Assembly: GCA_050250915.1 (NCBI GenBank)
Contig: JBFWNT010000011.1
Location: 62,001 to 126,000 of the forward strand
Direction: 5' to 3'
Source of the DNA: Miltoncostaea sp050250915
GTDB taxonomy: Bacteria > Actinomycetota > Thermoleophilia > Miltoncostaeales > Miltoncostaeaceae
Length of the DNA: 64,000 bases
Of the stretch, positions 53,957-61,888 are shown piece after piece (position 1 is the first letter of the stretch; every line of letters starts with the position of its first letter). Both the position numbers and the translations under genes were made by a program. The notes under the pieces are model-generated. The model worked only from the letters and a program-made list of their open reading frames with translations. It made no database searches and was not told the origin of the DNA.

Positions 53957-54470
53957 TGGTGCAGCCGACGGCCGGGGTCTCGGTCGTCGCGGGTGCCGCG
54001 CCCCCCAGCACCGCGTCGAGGGCGTCGCGCAGCCAGGCCTCGCGCACCGCGTCCGCGTCACGGTTGTCGTCGATCGCGCCGCGGTACCGCACCCGCCGCT
54101 CGCCGTCGAGGACGTACACCTCCGGCGTGCGCTCCGCGCCGTAGGCGCGCGCGACGTCCTGGCCCTCGTCCTGGGCGTAGGCGAACGCGTAGCCCTGCTC
54201 GGCGGCCCGCTCGGTCATGGCCGCGAACGAGTCGCCGGGGTAGGCCTCGGCGTCGTTCGCGCAGATCGCCACCGTCGCCACCCCGCGGCCGGAGTACTCG
54301 CGGGCGATCGCGTTGAACCGCTCCTCCCACGCCCGCACGTACGGGCAGTGGTTGCACCAGAACGCCACCACCACCGCGGGGGCGCCGGCCAGGCCGTCGA
54401 GCGACGACACGCCGCCGTCGGTGTTGGGCAGGGCGAAGGCGGGCGCCGCGTCGCCCACCGCCGCGCTCAC
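53940..54470 (-). CDS. Thioredoxin-fold (AhpC/TSA-like) protein, CNHCPY type
   Basis: A 176-residue protein of the redoxin class: AAPAFALPNTDGGVSSLDGL, the redox motif VAFWCNHCPYVRAWEERF, a YGAERTPEVYVLDGERRVRYRG cis-Pro strand and a helical end. The CxxCPY motif is that of peroxiredoxin-like proteins often found in actinobacteria; whether it reduces peroxides or disulfides is not known. No signal peptide. The GTG start overlaps the stop of the small thioredoxin-like gene (GTGA), making a two-gene operon. Confidence 0.86.
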   Translation of the reverse strand: MSAAVGDAAPAFALPNTDGGVSSLDGLAGAPAVVVAFWCNHCPYVRAWEERFNAIAREYSGRGVATVAICANDAEAYPGDSFAAMTERAAEQGYAFAYAQDEGQDVARAYGAERTPEVYVLDGERRVRYRGAIDDNRDADAVREAWLRDALDAVLGGAAPATTETPAVGCTIKWRR

Positions 54471-54802
54471 GCGGCGGCCTCCGCGGCGAGCGCCGCCTCC
54501 AGCTCCTCGCGGGCCGGCAGCGGACCCACCCGGCCGTCGGGCGTGCGGTACGCCCGGCAGGCGTCCCAGCGGAACGCGTGGGCCGGGCCCTCCGGGGCGA
54601 ACGGGTCGCCACCGCCCACGAGGTAGGTCGGCGACCCGGGGAAGCGCAGCCGCTCGGCCTGGGCGTCGTCGGTCACCTCCACGGCGTCCACCCGCACGTC
54701 CACGCCCGCCGTCGCCGCGGCCTGGCGCAGCAGGTCGAGGCCCTCGTCGTGGGAGGGGCACTCGCGGCTGAAGAGATATGTCACCGTCACCGGCCGGCTC
54801 AT
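54467..54802 (-). CDS. Small thioredoxin-like protein with single active-site cysteine
   Basis: A 111-residue protein: VTVTYLFSRECPSHDEGLDLLRQAA places a lone Cys in CPSH where a CxxC would be, followed by VDVRVDAVEVTDDAQAERLRFPGSPTYLVGG with the cis-Pro. The second cysteine (DACRAY) comes later. This matches small DUF-type thioredoxin-like or DsbA-like proteins. First gene of the operon with the CNHCPY protein. Its ATG at 54802 lies seven bases from TACGAT, part of a -10 shared with the divergent hydrolase. Confidence 0.75.
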   Translation of the reverse strand: MSRPVTVTYLFSRECPSHDEGLDLLRQAAATAGVDVRVDAVEVTDDAQAERLRFPGSPTYLVGGGDPFAPEGPAHAFRWDACRAYRTPDGRVGPLPAREELEAALAAEAAA

Positions 54803-54808
54803 CGCCCA

Positions 54809-54815
54809 TATCGTA
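54809..54815. promoter_or_regulatory. Overlapping bidirectional -10 element (TATCGTA)
   Basis: TATCGT (plus, 54809-54814) ends six bases before the GTG at 54821; TACGAT (minus, 54810-54815) ends seven bases before the ATG at 54802. The two hexamers are the same seven bases read on both strands. Confidence 0.55.
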
Positions 54816-54820
54816 CCGGG

Positions 54821-55717
54821 GTGCCCGTCGACCGCCGCCTCGTGACGCTGACGGCCGAGGACGGCGAGGTCCACGACGCCCTGTTCGAGATCGACGTCCG
54901 CGCCGCCCGCGCCCGCGCCCGCCACACCGGCCGCCGCACCGCAATGGTCCACATCCACGGGATCATGGGCAACTTCCTGGTCGGGACGCTTCGCTTCTAC
55001 CCGGCGCCCCTCGCGCGGGCCGGGTTCCCCGTGCTGGTGCTGGAGACCCGGATGGCCAACGTAGGCCAGCTCTTCGGGCAGGCGATCTTCCAGGACGCGA
55101 TCCGCGACGTCGACGCGGCCGTGCGCTGGCTGCGCGAGGAGGGGTTCGACACGATCATCCTCTCCGGCTACTCGAGCGGCGCGACGCTGGCGACCCGGTA
55201 CGCGGCGACCCACCACGTCCCGGACCTGCGCGGGCTGGTGTGCCTCGGCAACCCGTGGGGGCTGCCGCAGTCGATGAAGCGCCGCGCCGACGAGTTCGGG
55301 GCGCGGCCCGACTACGGCGACCTGACGGGGCTGGTGCGGCGCGCCATCGGCGCCGACCCGGACGCGCCCGAGAACGACCGGCTGGTGATCGTGGAGCAGA
55401 GCCGCGGCCCCACCACCCGCCCGGCCGACAGCGAGGTCTACACGTACCGCACCTGGTGGCACTCCCGCGGCCCGGCGGCGACGGCGGCGATGGCCTTCCG
55501 GCAGATCGGCCAGGTGTGGGCGCCGATCCTGCTGGTGCAGGGCACCGACGACCAGGTCGTGTTCTTCGAGGAGGCCGTCGCCCTGGCCGGGATCGCCCGG
55601 TCGGCCGGCAACCCCGACGTGACCGTCATGCGCATCGACGGCGCCGACCACTCGTTCAAGGGCCACGACATCGCGACGCTCGACGCCGTGCTCTCCTGGC
55701 TCCGGCGGCGGGTCTAG
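54821..55717 (+). CDS. Alpha/beta hydrolase, first of a paralogous pair
   Basis: A 298-residue hydrolase: IHGIMGNFLVGTLRFY (oxyanion-hole region), LETRMANVGQLFG, the nucleophile elbow SGYSSGATLATRY with Ser in GYSSG, LVQGTDDQVVFFEEAV (acidic residue) and GADHSFKGHDI (catalytic His). The N-terminal half shows MANVG and the C-terminal half TYRTWWHSRGP, both shared with the next gene, so the two arose by duplication. Substrates are unknown; no signal peptide. GTG start, leaderless layout, sharing a bidirectional -10 with the thioredoxin-like operon. Confidence 0.85.
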   Translation: MPVDRRLVTLTAEDGEVHDALFEIDVRAARARARHTGRRTAMVHIHGIMGNFLVGTLRFYPAPLARAGFPVLVLETRMANVGQLFGQAIFQDAIRDVDAAVRWLREEGFDTIILSGYSSGATLATRYAATHHVPDLRGLVCLGNPWGLPQSMKRRADEFGARPDYGDLTGLVRRAIGADPDAPENDRLVIVEQSRGPTTRPADSEVYTYRTWWHSRGPAATAAMAFRQIGQVWAPILLVQGTDDQVVFFEEAVALAGIARSAGNPDVTVMRIDGADHSFKGHDIATLDAVLSWLRRRV

Positions 55718-55719
55718 CC

Positions 55720-56658
55720 GTGCCCCCCGGCCCGTACCGCGCCCGCCGCCGCCCCCACTTCGGGCGCGACGACCGCGACCTGGCGATCGACCTGGTCGTC
55801 ACCAAGACGGAGGACGGCAGCAGCTGGGACGGGATGATCTACACGCCGCGCCAGGGCGAGGACCCGCGCCGCCGCCGCCTGGCCGTACTGGTGATCCACG
55901 GATCGGTGGGCAACTACCTGACCGGGGTGCCGCGGCGGATCTCGTTCGGCCTCGCGAACGCCGGCTTCACCGTGATGTCGGTCAACACGCGCATGGCCAA
56001 CTACGGCGTGATCTTCGGCGGCGGCCTGATGCACCGCACCCCCCTCGACCTGGATGCGGCCCTCGACGTGCTGCGCCGCCGGGGCTTCCGCCGGGTGGTG
56101 CTGCTCGGGTTCAGCCTGGGATCGACGGTGGTGACCCACTACCAGGCGCTGCGCCAGCCGCCGGAGGTGGTGGGCGTGGCCACGCTCGCCCACCCGGCGT
56201 CGCTGCCCGCCGCGCTGCGGCTGCGCTGGGACCACTTCGGCGCCGACCCCGGCTACGAGGAGGTCACCGAGCTCGTCCACACCCAGCTCGCGCCCGACTT
56301 CGAGGACGGGCGGCGCGACCGGATCTTCCTGGTTCGGCGCGCCCGCGGCTTCGGCGACCGCCCCATCGACGGCGAGGTCTGGACGTACCGCACGTGGTGG
56401 TGGTCCCGGGGGCCGCGGGCGCCGCACGCCGAGTCGCGGCTGCGCATCGGCCACGTGACCGTGCCCATCGCGATCGTGCAGGCCGGCGAGGACGAGCTGG
56501 TGCGCGACGCGGAGGGCGCCGAGCTGGAGGCGATCGCCCGCCAGGGCGACTGCCCCAGCGTCTACCGCACCACCATCCCGGGGGCGGACCACGTGTTCAG
56601 CGGCCGGGAGGCCGAGCTCACCGAGGCCGTCGTCGACTGGCTCGACGGCCGGCTCTGA
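55720..56658 (+). CDS. Alpha/beta hydrolase, second of the pair
   Basis: A 312-residue paralogue of the preceding gene: VLVIHGSVGNYLTGVPRR, NTRMANYGVIFGGGL, nucleophile elbow LLGFSLGSTVVTHY with Ser in GFSLG, IVQAGEDELVRDAEGAE and GADHVFSGREAE with the catalytic His. TYRTWWWSRGP is nearly identical to the matching stretch in its neighbour. It is two bases downstream of the first gene (GTG at 55720), so they form an operon, possibly heterodimers or enzymes for related esters or amides (inference). UbiB-like kinase follows 21 bases later. Confidence 0.85.
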   Translation: MPPGPYRARRRPHFGRDDRDLAIDLVVTKTEDGSSWDGMIYTPRQGEDPRRRRLAVLVIHGSVGNYLTGVPRRISFGLANAGFTVMSVNTRMANYGVIFGGGLMHRTPLDLDAALDVLRRRGFRRVVLLGFSLGSTVVTHYQALRQPPEVVGVATLAHPASLPAALRLRWDHFGADPGYEEVTELVHTQLAPDFEDGRRDRIFLVRRARGFGDRPIDGEVWTYRTWWWSRGPRAPHAESRLRIGHVTVPIAIVQAGEDELVRDAEGAELEAIARQGDCPSVYRTTIPGADHVFSGREAELTEAVVDWLDGRL

Positions 56659-56665
56659 CGAGGCG

Positions 56666-56671
56666 TAGGGT
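56666..56671 (+). promoter_or_regulatory. Putative -10 (TAGGGT) of the UbiB-like gene
   Basis: TAGGGT ends eight bases before the GTG at 56680, in the short gap after the hydrolase stop. It may allow independent transcription. Confidence 0.4.
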
Positions 56672-56679
56672 CGCCCCCC

Positions 56680-58659
56680 GTGAGGATCGTCGTCGGGCTG
56701 ATACTGCTGGTCCTGTTCGTGGTCCTCGTCGGCAAGGGGTGCGGCCGGCTGCTCGGGATCCGGCTGGGCCGCTGGCGCGGCGCCCTGGTCGGCCTGGTGG
56801 GCTGGGTCGCGGGGATCACCGCCTCCGTGCTGGTCTTCGGCGAGGACACCCCGCGGGGGTTCGTCTTCGAGCGGGACGGCTTCGACGACTGGTTCGCCGC
56901 GGCCGCCCTCGCGATCTTCTTCGGGATGCTGGCCGCGATGCCGGTGGCGATCGGCCTGGACCTGCTCACGCGCGGGGCGCCCGACGCCCCGCGCCGCCAC
57001 CGGCACCGCGTCCGCGCCGTCCTGCATCCCGCGCGGACGGTCCGCACCGCGGTGGCGCCGTACGCGCGCATGCGCGAGGTGATCGGCCACGCGCGCAAGG
57101 AGAACCTGCTGCACCTGCGCTACGCCTCGCGCGCGGCATTCGAGTCGCCGGACCTGTCGCGGCGGGTGCGCACCGTCCTCGAGGACTCCGGCGGCATGCT
57201 CGTGAAGTTCGGGCAGATCGCCTCGACCCGCACCGACGTGCTCCCCGACGCCCTCACCACCGAGCTCGCGACGCTGCGCCAGGACGTCCGCAACGTCCCG
57301 GCGGAGGGCGTGCGCGCGGTGCTGGAGGCCGAGCTGGACGAGCCGGTGGAGGCGGCGTTCGCGACCTTCGACTGGGAGCCCCTGGCGGCCGCCTCGATCG
57401 GCCAGACGCACCGCGCGACACTCGCGGACGGCACGCGCGTGGTGGTCAAGGTGCAGCGCCCCGGCATCGCCGAGGTGGTGGGGCGCGACGCCGCCGTGCT
57501 GCGGCTGGCGGCCCGGCAGATCGAGCGGCGCTCCGAGGCTGCCCGCACGGTCCACCTGACGGACCTGGCCGACGAGCTGGTGGCGGGCGTCGCGGAGGAG
57601 CTGAACTACCTGCACGAGGCCGCGGGCGGCACGCGGCTGCGGGAGCGGCGCGCCGCCGACGTGGGCATCAGCTTCCCCCGCGTCCACACCACCCTCTCCA
57701 CGCCGCGGGTGCTCGTGATGGAGGAGGTCGTGGGGAGCCCCGTCTCCGACCAGGCCGCCCTCGAGGCGTCACCGGTGCCGCGCGACGAGCTGGCGCGGCG
57801 GCTGCTGGCCTCGTTCCTGGGTCAGGTGCTGGAGGACGGGATGTTCCACGGCGATCCGCACCCCGGGAACATCTTCGTCGCCGCGGACGGGGAGCTCTGG
57901 ATGCTCGACTTCGGCTCCGTCGGGCGGCTCGATGCCCGGTCGTCGGCGGGGCTGCGCGGCATCGCCCTGGGCATCGCGGCCGCCGACCCGGCGCTGCTGG
58001 CCCGGGCCGCGCGCGACCTGGCCGGCGACGCCGGGCTGGCCGACCTGCGCTCCCTCGAGGCCGACATGGCCAACGAGCTGAGCCAGCTCCAGCAGGGTGG
58101 CTTCGACCCGCAGCTCATCAGCCAGGTGCTCACGGTCATGGAGCGCCACGGCATGCGACCGCCGCCGTCGATGGCTCTGCTCGCCCGCGCGCTGCTGACG
58201 CTGGAGGGGACGCTCTCGATGATCGCCCCCGGCTTCAGCGTCCGCGGGGCCAGCAAGCAGATCGTGGCGGTCGACCACGCCGAGGCGGTGGGGACCCCCG
58301 AGGAGATCCTCCAGCACGAGGCGCTGCGGGCGCTGCCCTCGCTGCGCACCCTGCCCGAGCACGCGGAGGCCCTCTCGGAGCAGCTGCGCTCCGGCCGCCT
58401 GACCGTGCGCACCGAGCGCTACGCCGGCGCCGACCGCGCGGTGGTCGAGAGCCTCGTCGACCGGCTCGTGCTGGCCGTGGTCGGCGCCGGCGGGGCCGCC
58501 GCGTCTGCGCTGATCCTGCTGGCGGCGTCGGGCGCGGACGAGGGCACCGAGGCCAACGCGCTGTGGATCCTCGGCTTCGCCGGTCTCGCGGCGGCGTCGG
58601 TGCTGATGATGCGCGTCACCGCCCGGGCCCTCCGCCGCCAGGGCGGCCGCATCGACTGA
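56680..58659 (+). CDS. ABC1/UbiB (ADCK)-family atypical kinase
   Basis: A 659-residue membrane-associated kinase-like ATPase. Three N-terminal helices (residues 1-100) precede the KxGQ motif in MLVKFGQIASTR, the alanine-rich nucleotide loop AAASIGQTHRA, the catalytic lysine strand VVVKVQRPG, HGDPHPGNIF (catalytic loop) and DFGSVG (metal-binding DFG). A hydrophobic pair of helices (about 585-645) closes the protein. UbiB proteins act in quinone biosynthesis or lipid handling; no ubi/men genes are near. GTG start, last gene of the hydrolase operon or with its own promoter. Confidence 0.9.
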   Translation: MRIVVGLILLVLFVVLVGKGCGRLLGIRLGRWRGALVGLVGWVAGITASVLVFGEDTPRGFVFERDGFDDWFAAAALAIFFGMLAAMPVAIGLDLLTRGAPDAPRRHRHRVRAVLHPARTVRTAVAPYARMREVIGHARKENLLHLRYASRAAFESPDLSRRVRTVLEDSGGMLVKFGQIASTRTDVLPDALTTELATLRQDVRNVPAEGVRAVLEAELDEPVEAAFATFDWEPLAAASIGQTHRATLADGTRVVVKVQRPGIAEVVGRDAAVLRLAARQIERRSEAARTVHLTDLADELVAGVAEELNYLHEAAGGTRLRERRAADVGISFPRVHTTLSTPRVLVMEEVVGSPVSDQAALEASPVPRDELARRLLASFLGQVLEDGMFHGDPHPGNIFVAADGELWMLDFGSVGRLDARSSAGLRGIALGIAAADPALLARAARDLAGDAGLADLRSLEADMANELSQLQQGGFDPQLISQVLTVMERHGMRPPPSMALLARALLTLEGTLSMIAPGFSVRGASKQIVAVDHAEAVGTPEEILQHEALRALPSLRTLPEHAEALSEQLRSGRLTVRTERYAGADRAVVESLVDRLVLAVVGAGGAAASALILLAASGADEGTEANALWILGFAGLAAASVLMMRVTARALRRQGGRID

Positions 58660-58672
58660 CGGCGGGCGGCGG

Positions 58673-59131
58673 CTACTGGAGGGGGATGTCCCGGCCACGC
58701 TCCCCCTCGGGCCGGGGACCGAGGATGCGGCGGTCGCCCTCGGCGATGCGGATGTCGTTGATCGAGGCCTCGCGCCGCCGCATGTAGCCCAGGTCGTCGA
58801 ACTCCCACAGCTCGTTGCCGTAGGAGCGCCACCACTGGCCGTCGGCGTCGTGCGACTCGTACTGGTAGCGCACGGCGATGCGGTTGCCCTCGAACGCCCA
58901 CAGCGACTTGCGCAGCGCGTAGTCCCGCTCGCGCTGCCACTTGCTGGTCAGCAGCGCCGCGATCGCGGCGCGGCCCACCACGAAGTCGCCGCGGTTGCGC
59001 CACCGCGAGTCCTCGGAGTAGGCGAGCGCGACGCGCTCGGGGTCGCGGGTGTTCCAGGCGTCCTCGGCGGCCTGGACCTTCTGGGCGGCGGTCTCGCGGG
59101 TGAACGGCGGGACGGGCGGGCGGGGGTCCAC
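58673..59131 (-). CDS. DUF1348 family (NTF2-like) protein
   Basis: A 152-residue protein: FTRETAAQKVQAAEDAWNTRDPERVALAYSEDSRWRNRGDFVVG, REAIAALLTSKWQRERDYALRK-like helix, then NRIAVRYQYESHDADGQWWRSYGNELWEFDDLGYMRRREASINDI, all typical of DUF1348. The cone-shaped NTF2 fold holds small ligands; role unknown. GTG at 59131 follows GGAGGCACC. It faces a TetR regulator across a 16-bp palindrome, a pairing seen widely, so it is probably induced when that repressor is released. Confidence 0.88.
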   Translation of the reverse strand: MDPRPPVPPFTRETAAQKVQAAEDAWNTRDPERVALAYSEDSRWRNRGDFVVGRAAIAALLTSKWQRERDYALRKSLWAFEGNRIAVRYQYESHDADGQWWRSYGNELWEFDDLGYMRRREASINDIRIAEGDRRILGPRPEGERGRDIPLQ

Positions 59132-59161
59132 GGTGCCTCCTCGGTGGGGGGCGCCAGTCTA

Positions 59162-59177
59162 GAGAACGATCGTTCTC
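59162..59177. promoter_or_regulatory. TetR operator, 16-bp palindrome
   Basis: GAGAACGATCGTTCTC is perfectly symmetric and lies between the divergent DUF1348 and TetR genes, 20 bases before the TetR ATG. It matches the AGAACGATCGTTCT type of TetR operator. Confidence 0.75.
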
Positions 59178-59196
59178 GATGTGCGACGATGGGCCG

Positions 59197-59754
59197 ATGG
59201 ACGACGACGCGGCCCGCGAGCGCCTCCTCGACGCGGCCGAGGACCTCTTCTACGCCCGCGGCATCCAGTCGGTGGGGATGGACGCCGTGCGGGACGCGTC
59301 CGGGCTGCCGCTGAAGCGGGTGTACGCCCTCTACCCGGGGAAGGCGGCGCTGGTCGAGGCGGTGCTGGTGCGCCGGGACGTGCGCTGGCGCGGGCGGCTG
59401 ATGGCGCGGGCGATGGAGGAGGTCGACCCGCGCGGCCGGGTGCTCGCGGTGTTCGACTGGCTCGAGGGCTGGTTCGGCGAGCCGGGCTTCCGCGGCTGCG
59501 CGTGGATCAACGCCTCGGGGGAGCTCGGCGCCACCCTGCCGGTGGTGGCGGAGCAGGCGCGGCTGCACAAGGCGGCCTTCCGCGCCGACCTGGCGGGGCT
59601 GGTGCGCGACGCCGGCCTTCCGGACGACGCCACCGACGGCGTGCTGCTGCTGGCCGAGGGCGCCATGGTCACGGCCGGTATCTTCGGCACCACCGCTCCG
59701 GCCCGGGAGGCCAGGGCGGCGGCGGCACGGCTCATCGACGCCGGAGGAGCATGA
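59197..59754 (+). CDS. TetR-family transcriptional regulator
   Basis: A 185-residue repressor: DDDAARERLLDAAEDLFYARGIQSVGMDAVRDASGLPLKRVYALYPGKAALVEAVL is the DNA-binding domain, followed by a helical ligand domain (FDWLEGWFGEPGFRGCAWINAS, GVLLLAEGAMVTAGIFG) of the TetR_C_33-like class. The ATG at 59197 is preferred over an earlier in-frame ATG at 59179 because the helix starts immediately. Likely represses DUF1348 and itself through the palindrome upstream. Its stop overlaps the ATG of the YdeI-like gene. Confidence 0.88.
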   Translation: MDDDAARERLLDAAEDLFYARGIQSVGMDAVRDASGLPLKRVYALYPGKAALVEAVLVRRDVRWRGRLMARAMEEVDPRGRVLAVFDWLEGWFGEPGFRGCAWINASGELGATLPVVAEQARLHKAAFRADLAGLVRDAGLPDDATDGVLLLAEGAMVTAGIFGTTAPAREARAAAARLIDAGGA

Positions 59755-60350
59755 GCAGGGGAGCGAGCGGGCCCAGGTACGAGGCGTTCCTGCGCGCGGC
59801 CGAGCCGTGGCGGGACGAGCTCGCGGAGCTGCGGCGCATCGTCCTGGCGTGCGGGCTCGCCGAGGAGGTGAAGTGGGGGGCGCCCTGCTTCACCGCCGAC
59901 GGCGGCAACGTCGTGATCCTGGGCGTGCTGAACGACTACTGCTGCCTGTCGTTCTTCAAGGGCGTGCTGCTGTCGGACCCCGAGGGGATCCTGGTCGCGC
60001 CGGGGGAGAACAGCCGCTCCGGCCGCCTGATCCCGTTCACCGCGGTCGATCAGATCCTGGCCCGCGAGGAGACCCTGACGGCGTACGTCCATGAGGCCGC
60101 CGAGCTGGAGCGCTCCGGCGCCAGGGTCGACTTCGCGAAGGACCGGGACCAGATCGCGATCCCCGACGAGCTCCGGGGAGAATTTTCGGCGCACCCCGGG
60201 TTCGAGGACGCGTGGGACGCGCTCACGCCGGGGCGCCGGCGGGGGTGGCTGCTGCACTTCACCGGGGCGAAGCAGTCCGCCACCCGGACGTCGCGGATCC
60301 GGAGGGCCATGCCCCGCATCCTCGACGGCAAGGGCATGCACGACCGCTGA
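59751..60350 (+). CDS. YdeI/OmpD-associated family protein (DUF1801-like plus YdeI tail)
   Basis: A 199-residue protein. The first 130 residues have the DUF1801 fold (AELRRIVLACGLAEEVKWGAPCFTADGGNVVILGVLNDYCCLSFFKG). The C-terminal third (IPDELRGEFSAHPGFEDAWDALTPGRRRGWLLHFTGAKQSATRTSRIRR) is the YdeI bacteriocin-protection/OmpD-associated motif. ATG behind CGGAGGAGC and overlapping the TetR stop. Function of the family is unknown; co-transcription with a TetR gene and opposite DUF1348 suggests a detoxification unit (inference). Confidence 0.85.
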   Translation: MSRGASGPRYEAFLRAAEPWRDELAELRRIVLACGLAEEVKWGAPCFTADGGNVVILGVLNDYCCLSFFKGVLLSDPEGILVAPGENSRSGRLIPFTAVDQILAREETLTAYVHEAAELERSGARVDFAKDRDQIAIPDELRGEFSAHPGFEDAWDALTPGRRRGWLLHFTGAKQSATRTSRIRRAMPRILDGKGMHDR

Positions 60351-60356
60351 GGGCGC

Positions 60357-60387
60357 CCCCGGCCCGCCGCGGCGCGGCGGGCCGGGG
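60357..60387. terminator. Bidirectional GC hairpin terminator
   Basis: CCCCGGCCCGCCGC, loop GGC, then its exact complement: a 14-bp stem between the convergent stops at 60350 and 60396. Confidence 0.7.
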
Positions 60388-60395
60388 ACCCGTGC

Positions 60396-61778
60396 TCAGA
60401 AGACGACCCTGAGCGGAGCCCGCACCGGCGTGCCGGTCACGCCGCCGGCGGTGGCCGTGAGCGTGACGCGGTAGGTGCCGAGGAGCCGCGCCCGGCCGCC
60501 CGCGCGCCCGCTCACGCTGAACGTGACGGTGCCGGCGCCCTGGTTGGCCTTCCTGCTGGAGGAGACGCGGATGAAGCGGAAGCAGGTCGCCGCCCGCGCC
60601 CGGACGAGCGCCCGCGTCGGCGCGACGCAGACCCCGTTCTTCTTGCGCCCGAGCACCCGGCGCTCCAGGAGCATGGTCACCGAGGCCGGCTGCGACAGCG
60701 TCGCGGAGACCAGCGCCGGCGGCCGGCCGCGGCGCGTCGAGACCGCCGAGCGGGACAGCGACAGGCCCGACAGCGCGGGGCCGCCCGCCGTCGTGCCGCC
60801 GCCGCCGACCACGATCGTGGCCTTGGCCGAGCGGCTCTCGCCGGTTCCGAGCGTGCCGGTGAGCGTGGCCTCGTAGGTCCCGGGACGCGTGCCCGCCGGC
60901 ACCGACACGGTCATCACCACGGTCGTGCTGCTGTCGCCGGGCGGTGCCAGGGTCGGGACGTTGGTGAGCGCGACGCCGCCGGGCACCGTGGTGGTCGCGG
61001 CCAGGGCGAACGTGATGCCGGCCGCGGCCGGGCCGCTCAGCTTGCCCGTCACGGGGATGGTGGCCGTCGCCCCGGGCTGCACGTTCACAGCGGCGGGGGT
61101 CAGGAACGCGAACTCGTTGAAGGGGCCCGCCGCCCCGCCGCCGGTGCCGTCCTCGCAGATCGTGAGGTCCGTGACCGTCGTCGTCGAGGTGCCGCACGAC
61201 ACCGGACGCGAGGCCGGCGCGTCGGGATCGATGACACCCCGTGAGCCGATCACCCAGGTGGTGCCGAAGCCGGTGCCGGTGGGGGGGGAACCGTCGGGCT
61301 GGAGCGCACGGATCATGGGGATCTTCGCGGTGACGTCCTTGCCGGGCGTGTAGGTCCGCGCGTCCGAGATGTAGCCGACCCACTTGCTGCCCGCGGGCGG
61401 CGGGCGGAGCCGGGTGAGCTCGGCCGTGTAGGACGGGCTGAACGTGAACGGCTGGGAGTCCGGGAAGTTGGTCTTGAACGCGTCCGGTGCGTTCACGGAC
61501 GAGAGCACCTGGAGCCCGACCAGGACCTGGCCGGTGCCGGTGCCGTTGGACTCCAGGTTGGTGTTGCCGAGCTTGCAGGCCGGCGCCGTGTTCGTGGATG
61601 CACAGCCCTTCAGGACGACGTTGATCGGGCCGATCTCGCCGTCCTGCTGGAAGTCGATGGACTTGAGGGCGACGCAGCCGGAGAGCGCGAAGGCGGCGCC
61701 GACGGCGGCCACGGCGAGCGCCGCCAGACGGCGGATCGATCGCCGGCGGGAGCGGTGAGGCGTTGCGGGGGGCGTCAT
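60396..61778 (-). CDS. Large surface lipoprotein of unknown function
   Basis: A 460-residue protein: a basic signal region, lipobox ALSGC at about residue 34, a mature N-terminal part (KSIDFQQDGEIGPINVVLKGC), a central SDARTYTPGKDVTAKIPM ... VSCGTSTTTVTDLTICEDG region, an Ig-like beta domain (VNVQPGATATIPVTGKLSG) and a C-terminal module (LSLSRSAVSTRRGR ... GVCVAPTRALVRARAATCFRF ... GTYRVTLTATAGG) whose two cysteines and pattern are typical of Solirubrobacterales secreted proteins. Anchored to the outer side of the membrane. Monocistronic; role unknown, possibly adhesion or substrate capture. Confidence 0.75.
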   Translation of the reverse strand: MTPPATPHRSRRRSIRRLAALAVAAVGAAFALSGCVALKSIDFQQDGEIGPINVVLKGCASTNTAPACKLGNTNLESNGTGTGQVLVGLQVLSSVNAPDAFKTNFPDSQPFTFSPSYTAELTRLRPPPAGSKWVGYISDARTYTPGKDVTAKIPMIRALQPDGSPPTGTGFGTTWVIGSRGVIDPDAPASRPVSCGTSTTTVTDLTICEDGTGGGAAGPFNEFAFLTPAAVNVQPGATATIPVTGKLSGPAAAGITFALAATTTVPGGVALTNVPTLAPPGDSSTTVVMTVSVPAGTRPGTYEATLTGTLGTGESRSAKATIVVGGGGTTAGGPALSGLSLSRSAVSTRRGRPPALVSATLSQPASVTMLLERRVLGRKKNGVCVAPTRALVRARAATCFRFIRVSSSRKANQGAGTVTFSVSGRAGGRARLLGTYRVTLTATAGGVTGTPVRAPLRVVF

Positions 61779-61888
61779 GGGCGCATCCAGGGTCGGTTCC
61801 CGTTTTTTCGTGATCGGTTGGCGACCCTATGTCAGGCCGTCATCCGCCGAAAAGCCCCAAAACGTCCAGGGTGGTCCCCGGCGACCGT

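Noticed and set aside
59162..59177. SOS box reading of GAACGATCGTTC
   Set aside because: It has the GAAC-N4-GTTC form, but the central bases do not fit RNRY and its position between TetR and DUF1348 genes fits a TetR operator better.
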